Shown here: positions 47,267-56,469 of the stretch, one piece after another | Layout of the letters: each line of letters starts with the position of its first letter | How positions within the stretch are numbered: position 1 is the stretch's first letter | From: Actinomycetota bacterium | Lineage (GTDB): Bacteria > Actinomycetota > Thermoleophilia > Solirubrobacterales > Solirubrobacteraceae | Direction of reading: 5' to 3' | Length of the DNA stretch: 64,000 bases | NCBI GenBank assembly: GCA_005884115.1 | Contig: VAXW01000003.1 | Span: 310,001-374,000 of the forward strand | Notes under the pieces: model-generated | What the model saw: only the letters and a program-made list of their open reading frames with translations | Told to the model about the DNA's origin: nothing | Database searches by the model: none | Position numbers and translations under genes: made by a program

Positions 47267-48021
47267 GAGACTCCTCGCTTGACGGCGACTGGCGCTGGCT
47301 CGCGGCGTTCCTCGCGCGGGCGCGCGCGGAACAGCGTCACGAAGATCGCCAGCAGCACCTTCACCATGTAGTAGAGGGGCTGGACCCTCGAGATGCTCGA
47401 GACGCCCGAGGTGCGGGGCCGCATGCGCACCGCGATCTCGCGGCTGCGCAGGCGGTGGGCGTGCATGAGCAGGATCGCCTCCACCTCGGGGTAGTCGTGC
47501 GGGTAGTCGCGCGCGAACAGCGCGATGCCAAGGCGGTCGACCATGCGAAAGCCCGACGTCGGGTCGCTCACGCGCTGGCCCGTGACGAGCGAGACGACCG
47601 CCGCGAAGATCCTTATCCCAGCGCGGCGCGACGCCGAGGAGCGGTGGCCCGCCTCCTCGCGCTCCAAGAAGCGCGAGCCCGTGACCATGTTCAGAGAAGG
47701 CGTCTCCCGCAGCACACGCAGCAGCTCTGCGATGCAGCGAGGATCGTGCTGCCCGTCGCCGTCCACCTGCACCGCGACCTCGTAGTCATGCTCGAGCGCG
47801 TAGATGTAGCCGCTCTGCATCGCGCCTCCGATGCCCAGGTTGAAAGGCAGCCGCAGCACGCGCGCGCCCGCGCCCGCGGCCGCCGGCGCCGTCCCGTCGC
47901 TCGAGCCGTCGTCGACCACCAGCACGTCGAAGTCCGGCGCGAAAGCATGGATCTCCCGCACCGTCTGGGCGATGATCTCGCGCTCGTTGTACGCAGGGAC
48001 GATGGCGAGGTAGCGGTTCAT
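47263..48021 (-). CDS. polyprenyl-phosphate glycosyltransferase (DPM1-like GT2)
   Basis: This 252-residue protein has AIVPAYNEREIIAQTVREI, VLVVDDGSSDGT, LPFNLGIGGAMQSGYIYA, VQVDGDGQHDP and DPTSGFRMVDR, the motif set of dolichol-phosphate-mannose synthase-like enzymes that load a sugar onto polyprenyl phosphate. A C-terminal hydrophobic stretch (LYYMVKVLLAIFVTLF) may touch the membrane. It is the first gene of the four-gene glycan operon and would supply a lipid-linked sugar donor. Confidence 0.88.
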   Translation of the reverse strand: MNRYLAIVPAYNEREIIAQTVREIHAFAPDFDVLVVDDGSSDGTAPAAAGAGARVLRLPFNLGIGGAMQSGYIYALEHDYEVAVQVDGDGQHDPRCIAELLRVLRETPSLNMVTGSRFLEREEAGHRSSASRRAGIRIFAAVVSLVTGQRVSDPTSGFRMVDRLGIALFARDYPHDYPEVEAILLMHAHRLRSREIAVRMRPRTSGVSSISRVQPLYYMVKVLLAIFVTLFRARPREERREPAPVAVKRGVS

Positions 48022-48123
48022 GGGGCGGTTCTCCGGCGCATAGGCACGGCTATACGGACAGATTCGTCCCTGCGACTGCGAACCTTTAGTCCGGCTGTGG
48101 CAGGCAGCGCGCGGCCGCGGGGC

Positions 48124-49044
48124 TCAACCTCCGCCGAGCTGTTCGACGACTCGCGAGAGCGCGGGGTAGAGGAGCACGATGAACAGCGCCGGGAAGATGA
48201 AGAAGATCAGCGGGAACAGCATCTTCACCGGCGCCTTCTGCACCTTCTCGGTCGCGGTCTGGCGGCGGCGCTTGCGCGTCTCGGCCGCCAGGTTGCGCAT
48301 CATCGTGCCGATCGAGACGCCGAGCGACTCGCCCTGCGACACCGCGCGCGCGAACGCGCGCACCGACGGCGTTTCGCAGCGCTCGAGCAGGTTGTCAAGC
48401 GCCTGCTGGGTGGACAGCCCCATGCTCTGCTCGTGAAGCGTCAGGCGCAGCTCCTGTCCCAGCGGGCCGTGGAAGCGGTCGGCGACCAGCTGCAGCGAGC
48501 CCGCGAAGCCGAGGCCGGCCTCGATGGTGGCCGTGAGCAGGTCGATGAGCTCCGGCAGGTCGCGGTCGATCAGATCCATGCGCCGCTGTGCCCTGCGTTC
48601 GACGAGCAGCGCCGGGCCGAACCAGCACAGCCCGGCCGTTAGCAGGATCATCAGCAGCCGAGAGGGCGAGAACGAGCCCGATTTCAGCGTTACCAGCAGC
48701 AGGAACGGCGGGACCGTGAACGTGGCCATCACGCGGTAGCCATGGAACACGTCGGGGTCGACCGTGTAGAGCGCCGCCGCGCGGAGCTTGACCTGGCCCA
48801 CGGGCGCTCGCCATGCGCGGCCCTGCACCCTTTGCCCGACCCTTGCCGCCAGCGTGTTGAGCGCAGCCCTCAGGCCCGAGACACCAGGTGCGGGGTCGGC
48901 GATGACTTCCGGCCCGTTGTAGCCGTAGGACTCGATCTCGCGCATCTGCGCGGACATGCGAATCCGGGACAGCGTGAGCGCGCGCGTGACGAGCGCCGCG
49001 GCGCCCGCCAAGAATATGATTCCGATGACGAATAGAAGGGTCAT
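48124..49044 (-). CDS. tadC: Tad pilus inner-membrane platform protein TadC
   Basis: This 306-residue T2SSF-domain protein has an N-terminal helix, two central helices (VPPFLLLVTL and LLMILLTAGLCWFGPALLV) and the type II secretion F domain DRDLPELIDLLTATIEAGLGFAGSLQLVADRF...GESLGVSIGTMMRNLAAE, ending with a membrane helix (IFFIFPALFIVLLYPAL). TadC pairs with TadB as the platform for the CpaF ATPase. It is the last gene of the Tad operon, 4 bases after tadB. Confidence 0.92.
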   Translation of the reverse strand: MTLLFVIGIIFLAGAAALVTRALTLSRIRMSAQMREIESYGYNGPEVIADPAPGVSGLRAALNTLAARVGQRVQGRAWRAPVGQVKLRAAALYTVDPDVFHGYRVMATFTVPPFLLLVTLKSGSFSPSRLLMILLTAGLCWFGPALLVERRAQRRMDLIDRDLPELIDLLTATIEAGLGFAGSLQLVADRFHGPLGQELRLTLHEQSMGLSTQQALDNLLERCETPSVRAFARAVSQGESLGVSIGTMMRNLAAETRKRRRQTATEKVQKAPVKMLFPLIFFIFPALFIVLLYPALSRVVEQLGGG

Positions 49045-49048
49045 GGAC

Positions 49049-50983
49049 TCACGCTTTGATGTCCGTGATCGAGCGCATCCAAAGCGACCCGCAGGTGATC
49101 ATGAAGCCAGCGAGGACGAGCAGCGCGACGCCCGTGGTCGTTTCGAACAGCGGCTTCTCGTAGTCGGGGTTGATGACCGTTATGACGGTCCCGACGAGGA
49201 ACGGCAGGGCGGTGACCACGTAGCGCGACAGCCGCGCCTGCGCGGTAAGCGCCCGCAGTTCGCGGCGCAGTTCGCCGCGCTCACGCACCGAGTCAGCGAC
49301 CCGCTCGAGCACCTCGGCCATGTTCCCGCCGGTGCGCGAGTGCAGCGTGGCCACGAGCGCGACCTGACCGATGTCCTCGGAGTCCATGCGCTCCGCCATC
49401 GGCGCGAGCGCATCCTGCAGCGGGATTCCCAGCTGCTCGTCGGAGACGACCCGGCTCCACTCGGTGTGCGAGGGCTCCTGTGCCCCGCGTGCCATCGAGG
49501 TGATGCTCGCGACCAGGCCGTGCCCGGCGCGCATCGAGGAGGCGAGCTCCTGGAGGTTGTTCGGAAGCTGCTCGGCGTAGTGGTCGCGCTGGCGATGCAG
49601 CAGGCCCTTGACGGCCGCGTTCAGGATCACGGGCCCGAACGGCAGCAGCAGGATCGAGATGACTGGCGTGCCGAGCGCGAGCCCCGCCAGCGCCGCCACC
49701 GCGACGGTGGCCAGCACGCATATTCCAGCGAGCTTGATCGGGCTGTGCTGGATGCGCGCGATCTCGACGTTCGCCTTGAACGTCTCCCACCAGCCGGCCC
49801 GCTCGAGCACACGCTCCAAGCCGCGCAGCGGCCACCGCGTGGTCGACGCGGTGGAGAGCGCCACCTCGGGGACCACAGGGGTCATCGTGAACTCGCCGAC
49901 GCGTTTGCGCAGCCCCTCGCGACGCAGGCGCGGCAGCAGGAAGACGACGACAGCGAGGCCGACGAGCAGCGCGGCGATCGCCGAGAACAGGACGAGCGCG
50001 AGCGTCGAGACCCAGAACGACTTCGTGTGCGGCGGCGCCAGCGTCAGCGAGCGCGGGGCCGGCGGCGACTCGTAGGAGAGCGTCGCCGGCTGCGCGACGC
50101 CGTCGACCCTGATCGACACGAGCACCCGGTGCCCGAGCGGCGCCACCGAGCGGTAGTGGACGACGTACGCGCTCGTCAGCTGGGACTCGATCTGCGTGAA
50201 CACGCCGGCCAGCTGTGCGGAGTCCGATTCGATGAACGAGCCGCCGCCGACGCGCGCGAGCAGGCTCATGCGCGCCGGGGTGAACGAGCTGTCGCGCAGC
50301 CCGACCGTGTAGATCTGAGCGTGCGCCGCGGCGGCAGCGGCCCCGACCGCAGCCGCCGTGACCGTGTGGCCAGGCTTTGGCTTGGCGCCCTGGCTGGCGC
50401 CGTCGGAGAGCAGGATCACCGCGCCGGCCGCGATCTTGGCACTCGCGATCTGCTGCACGGCCGTGGTGAGGGCGTTGTAGATGTACGCGCCCGAGCCTAC
50501 GTGCGGCGTCCTAGCGAGCGCGCGCGAGATCGCCGCGGAGTCGTTCGTGAGCGGCAGCGCGACGGTCGCGCGGCGATCGAAGGTCACGACCGCGAGCTCC
50601 TGCATCCCAGTCCGCTGCGCGGCCAGCGCGCGCGCCGCCGCCATCGCGTGCTCGAGCGGCGCGCCCCTCATGCTGGGGCTCACGTCGATCGCAAGCACCA
50701 CGCCGAAGTCGTGCGCCCCAGCGCTTGCCAGCGGAGTCACCGCGGCGCCTGTCACGGGACGCGAGTCCTCGGTGACGTGCACCTGCGACGGCGACAGCGA
50801 GCTTCGTTTGGGCAGCGACAGCACGAGCGAGCGCGCCGGGAAGGTCGCCCCGCCGCCTTCCGTCACGCGCAGCGTTGCCGGCGCAGCCCCAACCGATCCG
50901 GCCGCGAGGCCGGCAATCAAGATCGCAACGACCAGCCCGATCAGCAGGTGGCCCCGGCGGGCGGGCGCGAGCAGCTGGCTCAC
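49049..50983 (-). CDS. tadB: von Willebrand factor A domain fused to TadB
   Basis: A GTG at 50983 overlapping the cpaF stop (GTGA), with GAGG upstream, gives 644 residues. A signal-anchor helix (LLIGLVVAILIAGLAAGSVGAA) is followed by an extracytoplasmic VWA domain (about residues 92-270) with an intact MIDAS motif DVSPSMRG and the downstream ILLSDGASQG. A membrane helix (LALVLFSAIAALLVGLAVVVFLLP) then leads to a typical TadB T2SSF domain (LPNNLQELASSMRAGHGLVASITSMA...HSRTGGNMAEVLERVADSVRERGELRRELRALTAQARLS) and terminal helices. Both parts are in one frame with no stop. Canonical TadB is about 300 residues, so the VWA half is an addition, presumably a metal-dependent ligand-binding sensor or adhesin coupled to the pilus motor platform. 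Confidence 0.92.
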   Translation of the reverse strand: MSQLLAPARRGHLLIGLVVAILIAGLAAGSVGAAPATLRVTEGGGATFPARSLVLSLPKRSSLSPSQVHVTEDSRPVTGAAVTPLASAGAHDFGVVLAIDVSPSMRGAPLEHAMAAARALAAQRTGMQELAVVTFDRRATVALPLTNDSAAISRALARTPHVGSGAYIYNALTTAVQQIASAKIAAGAVILLSDGASQGAKPKPGHTVTAAAVGAAAAAAHAQIYTVGLRDSSFTPARMSLLARVGGGSFIESDSAQLAGVFTQIESQLTSAYVVHYRSVAPLGHRVLVSIRVDGVAQPATLSYESPPAPRSLTLAPPHTKSFWVSTLALVLFSAIAALLVGLAVVVFLLPRLRREGLRKRVGEFTMTPVVPEVALSTASTTRWPLRGLERVLERAGWWETFKANVEIARIQHSPIKLAGICVLATVAVAALAGLALGTPVISILLLPFGPVILNAAVKGLLHRQRDHYAEQLPNNLQELASSMRAGHGLVASITSMARGAQEPSHTEWSRVVSDEQLGIPLQDALAPMAERMDSEDIGQVALVATLHSRTGGNMAEVLERVADSVRERGELRRELRALTAQARLSRYVVTALPFLVGTVITVINPDYEKPLFETTTGVALLVLAGFMITCGSLWMRSITDIKA

Positions 50984-52353
50984 GCCACGACCTCGCGGCG
51001 GGGCCCATTCTGTGGGCTTGCGGGCGCCGAAGCGTTCACCCACGAGGGAAGCTTGACGCCGCGCTTCTCGAACTTCTCGAGGAAGCCCGGGCGCAGTCCA
51101 GTGCTCGCGAGCTCGCCGACCACCGTGCGGTTGGACGAGATCGAGTCGACGTGGAAGTGGTAGAGCTCCTGCAGCGTGATCACGTCGGACTCCATGCGCT
51201 GCACCTCGGTGATCGCCATCACCTTGCGCGAGCCGTCGTGCACGCGCTCGAGCTGGATGATGAGATCCAGCGCCGAGGCGACCTGCTGGCGGATCGCTCG
51301 CAGCGGCAGGTCGTAACCGGCCATCATCACCATCGTCTCGACACGGGCGAGCGCGTCGCGGGGCGAGTTGGCGTGGATCGTCGACAGCGAGCCGTCGTGG
51401 CCGGTGTTCATCGCCTGCAGCATGTCCAGGGACTCAGAGCCGCGCACCTCTCCCACGACGATGCGGTCGGGGCGCATGCGCAGCGTGTTGCGCAGCAGGT
51501 CGCGAATCGTGACCTCGCCCTCGCCCTCGATGTTCTTTGGCCGGCACTCCAGCCGCAGCACGTGGCGCTGGGCGAGGCGGAGCTCGGCGGCGTCCTCGAT
51601 CGTGACGATCCTCTCGCTGTCGGGGATCGCTGCGGACATCGCGTTCAGCAGCGTCGTCTTTCCCGCGCCCGTGCCTCCCGAGATCAGCACGTTCAGCCGC
51701 GCCTCGACGCAGCGGTGCAGCAGGTCCGCGGTCTCTGGCGAGAGCGTGCCCAGTCGTACGAGGGCCTCGATGTCCAGACGCTCGGCGCCGAACTTGCGGA
51801 TCGTCAACAGCGCCCCCGACAGGGAGAGGGGAGGGATCACGGCGTTGATGCGGCTGCCGTCGGGCAGGCGCGCGTCGACCATCGGCTGGGCCTCGTCGAT
51901 GCGGCGGCCAACCTCCGCCACCATCTTGTTGACGATGCGCCGCAGCTGCGACTCGTCTGTGAAGCGCACGGTCGTCTTGTGCAGCATGCCCTCGCGCTCG
52001 ATCCATACGTCGTCGGGGGCGTTGACCATGATCTCCGACACCGTGTCGTCGGCGAGCAGGCGCTCGAGCGGCCCGTGCCCCAGGATGTCGTCGGTGAGTT
52101 CCTCGATCAGGCGCTCGCGGTCACCACGCGAGAGGCCGCTCTCCTCTCCCAGGCGACTGCGGATCTCTTCGACCACCTTCCCGCGCACCGCGCCGGCGTC
52201 GCCTTCACCGTCGGCGTCGGTGGTGAACAGTTGGCGACCCAGGTCCTCGATCACAGCGAGGTGGATGCGATTCTTCAGCTCGGCGAACGGATCGCGCCGC
52301 GGCTCGGTTGCCTCACCGACCGTGGATGAGGACAGACGCTCATGCAGCTCCAT
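50980..52353 (-). CDS. cpaF: Tad pilus assembly ATPase CpaF/TadA
   Basis: The ATG at 52353 overlaps the cpaE stop (TGATG); the track GTG lies one codon before it. The 457-residue secretion ATPase has an N-terminal helical domain, EIMVNAPDDVWIEREG, the P-loop ISGGTGAGKTTLLNAM, the Asp-box region RIVTIEDAAELRL, Walker B RPDRIVVGEVRGSESLDMLQAMNTGHDGSLSTIHANSPRDAL with the His box, and VASALDLIIQLER. It powers pilus extension and, in some bacteria, retraction. It sits in the cytoplasm against TadB/TadC. Confidence 0.96.
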   Translation of the reverse strand: MELHERLSSSTVGEATEPRRDPFAELKNRIHLAVIEDLGRQLFTTDADGEGDAGAVRGKVVEEIRSRLGEESGLSRGDRERLIEELTDDILGHGPLERLLADDTVSEIMVNAPDDVWIEREGMLHKTTVRFTDESQLRRIVNKMVAEVGRRIDEAQPMVDARLPDGSRINAVIPPLSLSGALLTIRKFGAERLDIEALVRLGTLSPETADLLHRCVEARLNVLISGGTGAGKTTLLNAMSAAIPDSERIVTIEDAAELRLAQRHVLRLECRPKNIEGEGEVTIRDLLRNTLRMRPDRIVVGEVRGSESLDMLQAMNTGHDGSLSTIHANSPRDALARVETMVMMAGYDLPLRAIRQQVASALDLIIQLERVHDGSRKVMAITEVQRMESDVITLQELYHFHVDSISSNRTVVGELASTGLRPGFLEKFEKRGVKLPSWVNASAPASPQNGPRREVVA

Positions 52354-53564
52354 CACGACCCCCTAACCGCGCGCCGGAACAGCTTCCGGCGGCGCTTCTT
52401 GTTCTTCTCACCGTCCGAGAGCTGGTCGGCGATGTACATGCCCGCCAGCGCGTGGAATGAACGAGCCGCATCCGAGCGGCGATGGCCCAGCGAGATCGGT
52501 TCCCCCTGGTTCACCGAGCGCGTGACGTTGCGGTCCGAGGGCACGAGCAGGTCAGGCGCGCGGCCGAGGATCGACACGACGTCCTCGGGTGAGATGCCGA
52601 CGTTCGAATCCGCCCGGTTGAGCACAAGCCTGACCGGTCCCGCGTAGTCCATCAGCTCGAGCGTCTCGACGCCGAGCTTTGAGTTCTTCAGCGAGAGCGA
52701 GTCGAGCATCGCGACGAGGCACACCTCGGTCGAGGCGTCGACTGCACCGATCACCTCGGGCGTGAAGCTCGGCGGCGTGTCGACGATCACGAAGTCGTGC
52801 ATCGAGCGAAGCAGCGGATACACATCCTTCAGGAACGCCGGCGTCACCACCCCGGCCTCGTCCGGGCGCGCCGGCGCCAGCAGCGCGCGGATGCCCGACG
52901 GGTGCACCGTCAGGAAGTCCGCGAGCTTGTCTGCGTCCAGCGTGCCACCCGCGCGCACGAGGTCGTACACCGTGTGCTCGGGCCTCAGCCCCAGCGTCAG
53001 CCCGACATCCCCGAACTGCAGGTCGAGGTCGACGAGCGCCACGCTGTGGCCCGCGTCGGCCAGCGACACGGCCAGGTTGGAGGAGGTCAGCGTCTTGCCG
53101 CTTCCGCCCTTCAGGCCGAGCACACAGATCATGCGGCCGAGTTTCTCGCCCGTGAGCGGGCGAACGCCGCGCCTGCGCGCCATCGCCTTCTCGACGGTGA
53201 ACGCCACCTGATGAGACATGGCCTGGGCGACGCGGGGGTCGCTGTCGGCCGGCAACGTGACGATGTCGTCCACGCCGGCGTCGATCGCCTCCGAGACATA
53301 GCCATTGGTTTCCGAGGTGCATACGATCACGACCGCGCGCTGCGGATGCAGGCTCCGCGCCGCCGCGACGTAGTCGCCCACTTCGGCTGTGAACGCCTCG
53401 CAGGCGACGATCAGCGCGTCACCGGCATCGCCGTTGTGCTCGGGATCCCGCAGCTCGACGTAGTCCGTCACATGAAGCTGCGGGCTGGATGTCAGGATTC
53501 GCTCAACGACGGCACGATCGACCGCGTCGTCGAGAGCCACGCGCGCGCGCGCCGCACCGATCAT
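52353..53564 (-). CDS. cpaE: Tad pilus localisation ATPase CpaE/TadZ
   Basis: The ATG at 53564 has GGAGG six bases upstream and gives 403 residues. The N-terminal 125 residues look like an atypical receiver domain (VVIVCTSETNGYVSEAIDAGVDDIVTLPAD). The MinD/ParA-type ATPase follows with the deviant Walker A LGLKGGSGKTLTSSNLA, DLDLQFGDVGLTLGL and FVIVDTPPSFTPEV. CpaE/TadZ places the Tad machine at specific cell sites. The C-terminus is Lys/Arg-rich. Confidence 0.93.
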   Translation of the reverse strand: MIGAARARVALDDAVDRAVVERILTSSPQLHVTDYVELRDPEHNGDAGDALIVACEAFTAEVGDYVAAARSLHPQRAVVIVCTSETNGYVSEAIDAGVDDIVTLPADSDPRVAQAMSHQVAFTVEKAMARRRGVRPLTGEKLGRMICVLGLKGGSGKTLTSSNLAVSLADAGHSVALVDLDLQFGDVGLTLGLRPEHTVYDLVRAGGTLDADKLADFLTVHPSGIRALLAPARPDEAGVVTPAFLKDVYPLLRSMHDFVIVDTPPSFTPEVIGAVDASTEVCLVAMLDSLSLKNSKLGVETLELMDYAGPVRLVLNRADSNVGISPEDVVSILGRAPDLLVPSDRNVTRSVNQGEPISLGHRRSDAARSFHALAGMYIADQLSDGEKNKKRRRKLFRRAVRGS

Positions 53565-54364
53565 TTGGAACCTCCCGTTCCGATTGGTTTGCTCCCGAGC
53601 AGCAGCGACTGGGCCGTGACGGCCGAGCTGCTGTTGCTCTGAGTGGCCTGGGCCGGGCGCAGCACGAGCCACACCTTGCCGTTGTCAGACGCATAGGCCA
53701 ACGCGCCTGCCTGCGTGTCGGCGACGTCGAGCGTCACGTTGCTGAACGAGTTGTTGGGGTTCTGCGAGCCGCCAAGGCCGCCGCCGCCAGTGGAGCCCGT
53801 CTGCAGGACCTTGATGTTGGCCATAAGCAGGCGCAGCGCCGGTTCCGAGCGGCCGCCTCTCGGTTCGACGTTCACGCCGGCATATACGTCCACGTGGTCG
53901 CCGGCCTTGACCTGGCCCACCATTCCGTGCGACTGGTCAAGGCTGATCGTGATTGCGCGCTGCGAGGGCGCCAGTTCGGTCGCGAGACCACCCTTGGCGA
54001 CGAAGTCCGCTGCGGTCAGCTGCTGACCGGGGTAGATGTCGGCCGCCGCCACCTTGCCATGCAGCAGCGCGGTGTCCGCGATCGCCCCGGCGGTCACCTG
54101 CTTGACCGCGACCGATGTCGATTTGAACAGCTGTCCGCTGGCGATCGAGTCGCCAGAGGTGCCCTTCTGGATCAGCCCCCCGGCCACCAGGACCGTCTCC
54201 TGGTTTCCGCTGGTGTCCACGTTGTGGCGGTAGCGGTTCATGGCGAGCAGGAGAATCCCGGCTGCCACGAGCGCACACACGCCCGCCACGATGATGGTGC
54301 CGCGCCGCGTAGACAGCAGCTTGCGCCAGTCGTTGCGGGTGTAGTTCTTGCTTGTTAGCTCCAC
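53561..54364 (-). CDS. cpaB: Flp pilus assembly protein CpaB/RcpC
   Basis: The GTG at 54364 follows AAGGAGCAGGAG and gives 267 residues; the longer track ORF reads back into tadG. There is one N-terminal membrane helix (TIIVAGVCALVAAGILLLAM), then a SAF domain (VLVAGGLIQKGTSGDSIASGQLFKST...LHGKVAAADIYPGQQLTAADF), and an RcpC-type C-terminal domain (GDHVDVYAGVNVEP). In diderms it contacts the secretin; here, without RcpA, it probably acts in the wall space. Confidence 0.9.
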   Translation of the reverse strand: MELTSKNYTRNDWRKLLSTRRGTIIVAGVCALVAAGILLLAMNRYRHNVDTSGNQETVLVAGGLIQKGTSGDSIASGQLFKSTSVAVKQVTAGAIADTALLHGKVAAADIYPGQQLTAADFVAKGGLATELAPSQRAITISLDQSHGMVGQVKAGDHVDVYAGVNVEPRGGRSEPALRLLMANIKVLQTGSTGGGGLGGSQNPNNSFSNVTLDVADTQAGALAYASDNGKVWLVLRPAQATQSNSSSAVTAQSLLLGSKPIGTGGSK

Positions 54365-54378
54365 GGTTCTCCTGCTCC

Positions 54379-56469
54379 TTACCTTGTTAGGACGGCCACG
54401 CACTCGCCAAGAGAGTTGAGAGTGCATTTCGACCCGCCATTTTGATTGCTGATCGTGTCTATGTACTTGATGAAGTGCCCGACGATCGTGCCGGGTTCTG
54501 CATTGTCGTCTCCGTTGCCTTGACATGGATTGTTGAAGCCATTGCCGTTGTCCTGCCAGCCGGTGACGTAGAAGGTCGCAAAGGCTGCGATCGGATAGCT
54601 CGAGGAGGAGCCGCTACCGCCGAAGCTCCCGAATGGAGTTACGAACACGGTCACGACGCGGGGATCGGTCGGCGACACGCTTGGGACACCGTTGTTAAAG
54701 ATAAAGGTGCTCCAGAGGTTTTTGTTGGTACATACACTCGGCTTTTCACTGCCGAGGACGCGTATGTTCATGCCCTTCGCAACCTGATTTTCCTTGTTGC
54801 CCGTCGCCGGAGAGACACAGTCCGCGGGCGAGGTTTTGTCGGGACACGTCAGGGTTGGGTTGACTGCCCACATGCCGGCACAGCCGCTGGCAAGACCGTT
54901 GAAGTAGGTGTTTTCTCCTTTTACGGCGGTGCAACTGACGGACTGATTCTGGCTGCCGGTGCCGCTGAAGCGCAGCGTGTAGATCGGGTCGGACACGGAT
55001 TGAGCGGTCCCGAGGCTGCTGGAGATGTAGATCGTGACCACCAGCTTCGGCGCGCAGGATGCGCCTTCGTGGCCGGTCTCGCACAAGCGAAATGAGTCCG
55101 CGTCGCGCGGAGCGCCTTCGATCTGGCTCAGGAATGCCTGGTGAACCGGGCCGGAGGTCGCTTCGCTGGCGGCGTAGCTGCGCTGCACCGCTTCGAATTG
55201 TTTGGTCGCCGAGCTGTCCTTGGCCCGCAGGTTGATCTGGACTGCGCCCGCGGCATGCGCGATCGGGACGTAGCCGGTACCTGCGATTTCTTTCGCTTTG
55301 AAGGGTGAGCAGCTACTCGCCGGTGCTGCGCTGGCCGAGCTCCAGAGCTCGTCGGTGCCCGAGGTCGACTGGAAGGTGAGCGCGTAGCACTTGTTGTTGA
55401 CGATCGCGTCAACATCGGCTCCAGTCGGACGGGTTGTGGTGCCCCAGTTGACTGTTGCGGTTACCGCTAGCGCACAGCTGGAGGAGGGATTCGAGAAGTA
55501 GCCGTCGCTGCAGCCGGCCGGCGCTCCCGCGAGCTGCACCTGGCGAACGAGTGGAGCAGAGGTTGTGCCGGTACCGTTGGCGCTGTATCCCTGAATGTGG
55601 AGCAGCCCGAGCTTGGACGAGCTGGCGTCGTAGCATTCTACGAGGGACTGAGCACAGTCGGTAGCCATGTTCCCGCTGAGGCTTGCGTGACCGGTGATCG
55701 CGATGCGAACGCCGACGTTGGGCTTCTTGACGGGGAACGAGAGCGGCGCGCCGCCGTTGTCCCAAACGCTTTCCCCATTAGAGGTCCCGTCGCTCTGCAG
55801 TGCCACGCTGCATGGCGAGGTGCCGCTCGCACCGCAGCTCATCAGTTGTGTGGCGGGGCTGACCGACTCGTCGACGAAGTACGCCTCCGCCGCCTTGGGT
55901 GCGAGATCGTTGACCGCGACCGGAAGCGAGCCCGTCGCTTCAGTCGACTGGAGGATTTCGATGCGCGCGTGAGCGTTGATGTGGGAAACGTTCAGCACGT
56001 GCTCCCAGATCCAAGGCAGTTCCGTCTCGGTCAGCTTCACGTCGACCATCGACGCTTCGCACGGTTTTTTTTCGACGGCGGTTTCGTCCACCGGCGAGGA
56101 CTGTCCGTAGTAGCGCTTGCTGTTGAGCAGCTCGTGAAGCTTGCTCTGCGGCGTGCCCCCGACCTGTTCGTTGTAGAGCGGCGTTTTTGATGTTGCCGGT
56201 TCGGTCGGGGTTGTAACGGAGCTCACACCGCCGTATTGGCCCGCCCGCGACGCGATATTGGCGTCGACGCAGGGTTGAAACTCCCTCGCGGCGGCGAAGA
56301 CGGCGGCGTCGGCTTGGACCTGCAGATGCCGTTTGTGCAGGAACCAGTTGCCTGCGTCCATCGTGAACGCGGCCATGAGGATCACGACCGGGGCGAACAG
56401 CGCGAAGGTAACGAGCACTGCACCGCGCTCATCAGATGCGAGCGCCGCGATACGGGCCGGCGCGCTCAT
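54379..56469 (-). CDS. tadG: TadG-like pseudopilin-related protein
   Basis: The ATG at 56469 overlaps the tadE stop and gives 696 residues. The N-terminus has the TadG pattern DERGAVLVTFALFAPVVILMAAFTMDAGNWFLHKRHLQVQADAAVFAAARE, with a single membrane helix. The remaining 640 residues are an extracellular, Ser/Thr/Gly-rich, Cys-containing region of likely beta structure, without the VWA domain that many TadG proteins carry; that domain is instead fused to TadB here. It probably forms a minor or tip component of the pilus. Confidence 0.85.
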   Translation of the reverse strand: MSAPARIAALASDERGAVLVTFALFAPVVILMAAFTMDAGNWFLHKRHLQVQADAAVFAAAREFQPCVDANIASRAGQYGGVSSVTTPTEPATSKTPLYNEQVGGTPQSKLHELLNSKRYYGQSSPVDETAVEKKPCEASMVDVKLTETELPWIWEHVLNVSHINAHARIEILQSTEATGSLPVAVNDLAPKAAEAYFVDESVSPATQLMSCGASGTSPCSVALQSDGTSNGESVWDNGGAPLSFPVKKPNVGVRIAITGHASLSGNMATDCAQSLVECYDASSSKLGLLHIQGYSANGTGTTSAPLVRQVQLAGAPAGCSDGYFSNPSSSCALAVTATVNWGTTTRPTGADVDAIVNNKCYALTFQSTSGTDELWSSASAAPASSCSPFKAKEIAGTGYVPIAHAAGAVQINLRAKDSSATKQFEAVQRSYAASEATSGPVHQAFLSQIEGAPRDADSFRLCETGHEGASCAPKLVVTIYISSSLGTAQSVSDPIYTLRFSGTGSQNQSVSCTAVKGENTYFNGLASGCAGMWAVNPTLTCPDKTSPADCVSPATGNKENQVAKGMNIRVLGSEKPSVCTNKNLWSTFIFNNGVPSVSPTDPRVVTVFVTPFGSFGGSGSSSSYPIAAFATFYVTGWQDNGNGFNNPCQGNGDDNAEPGTIVGHFIKYIDTISNQNGGSKCTLNSLGECVAVLTR

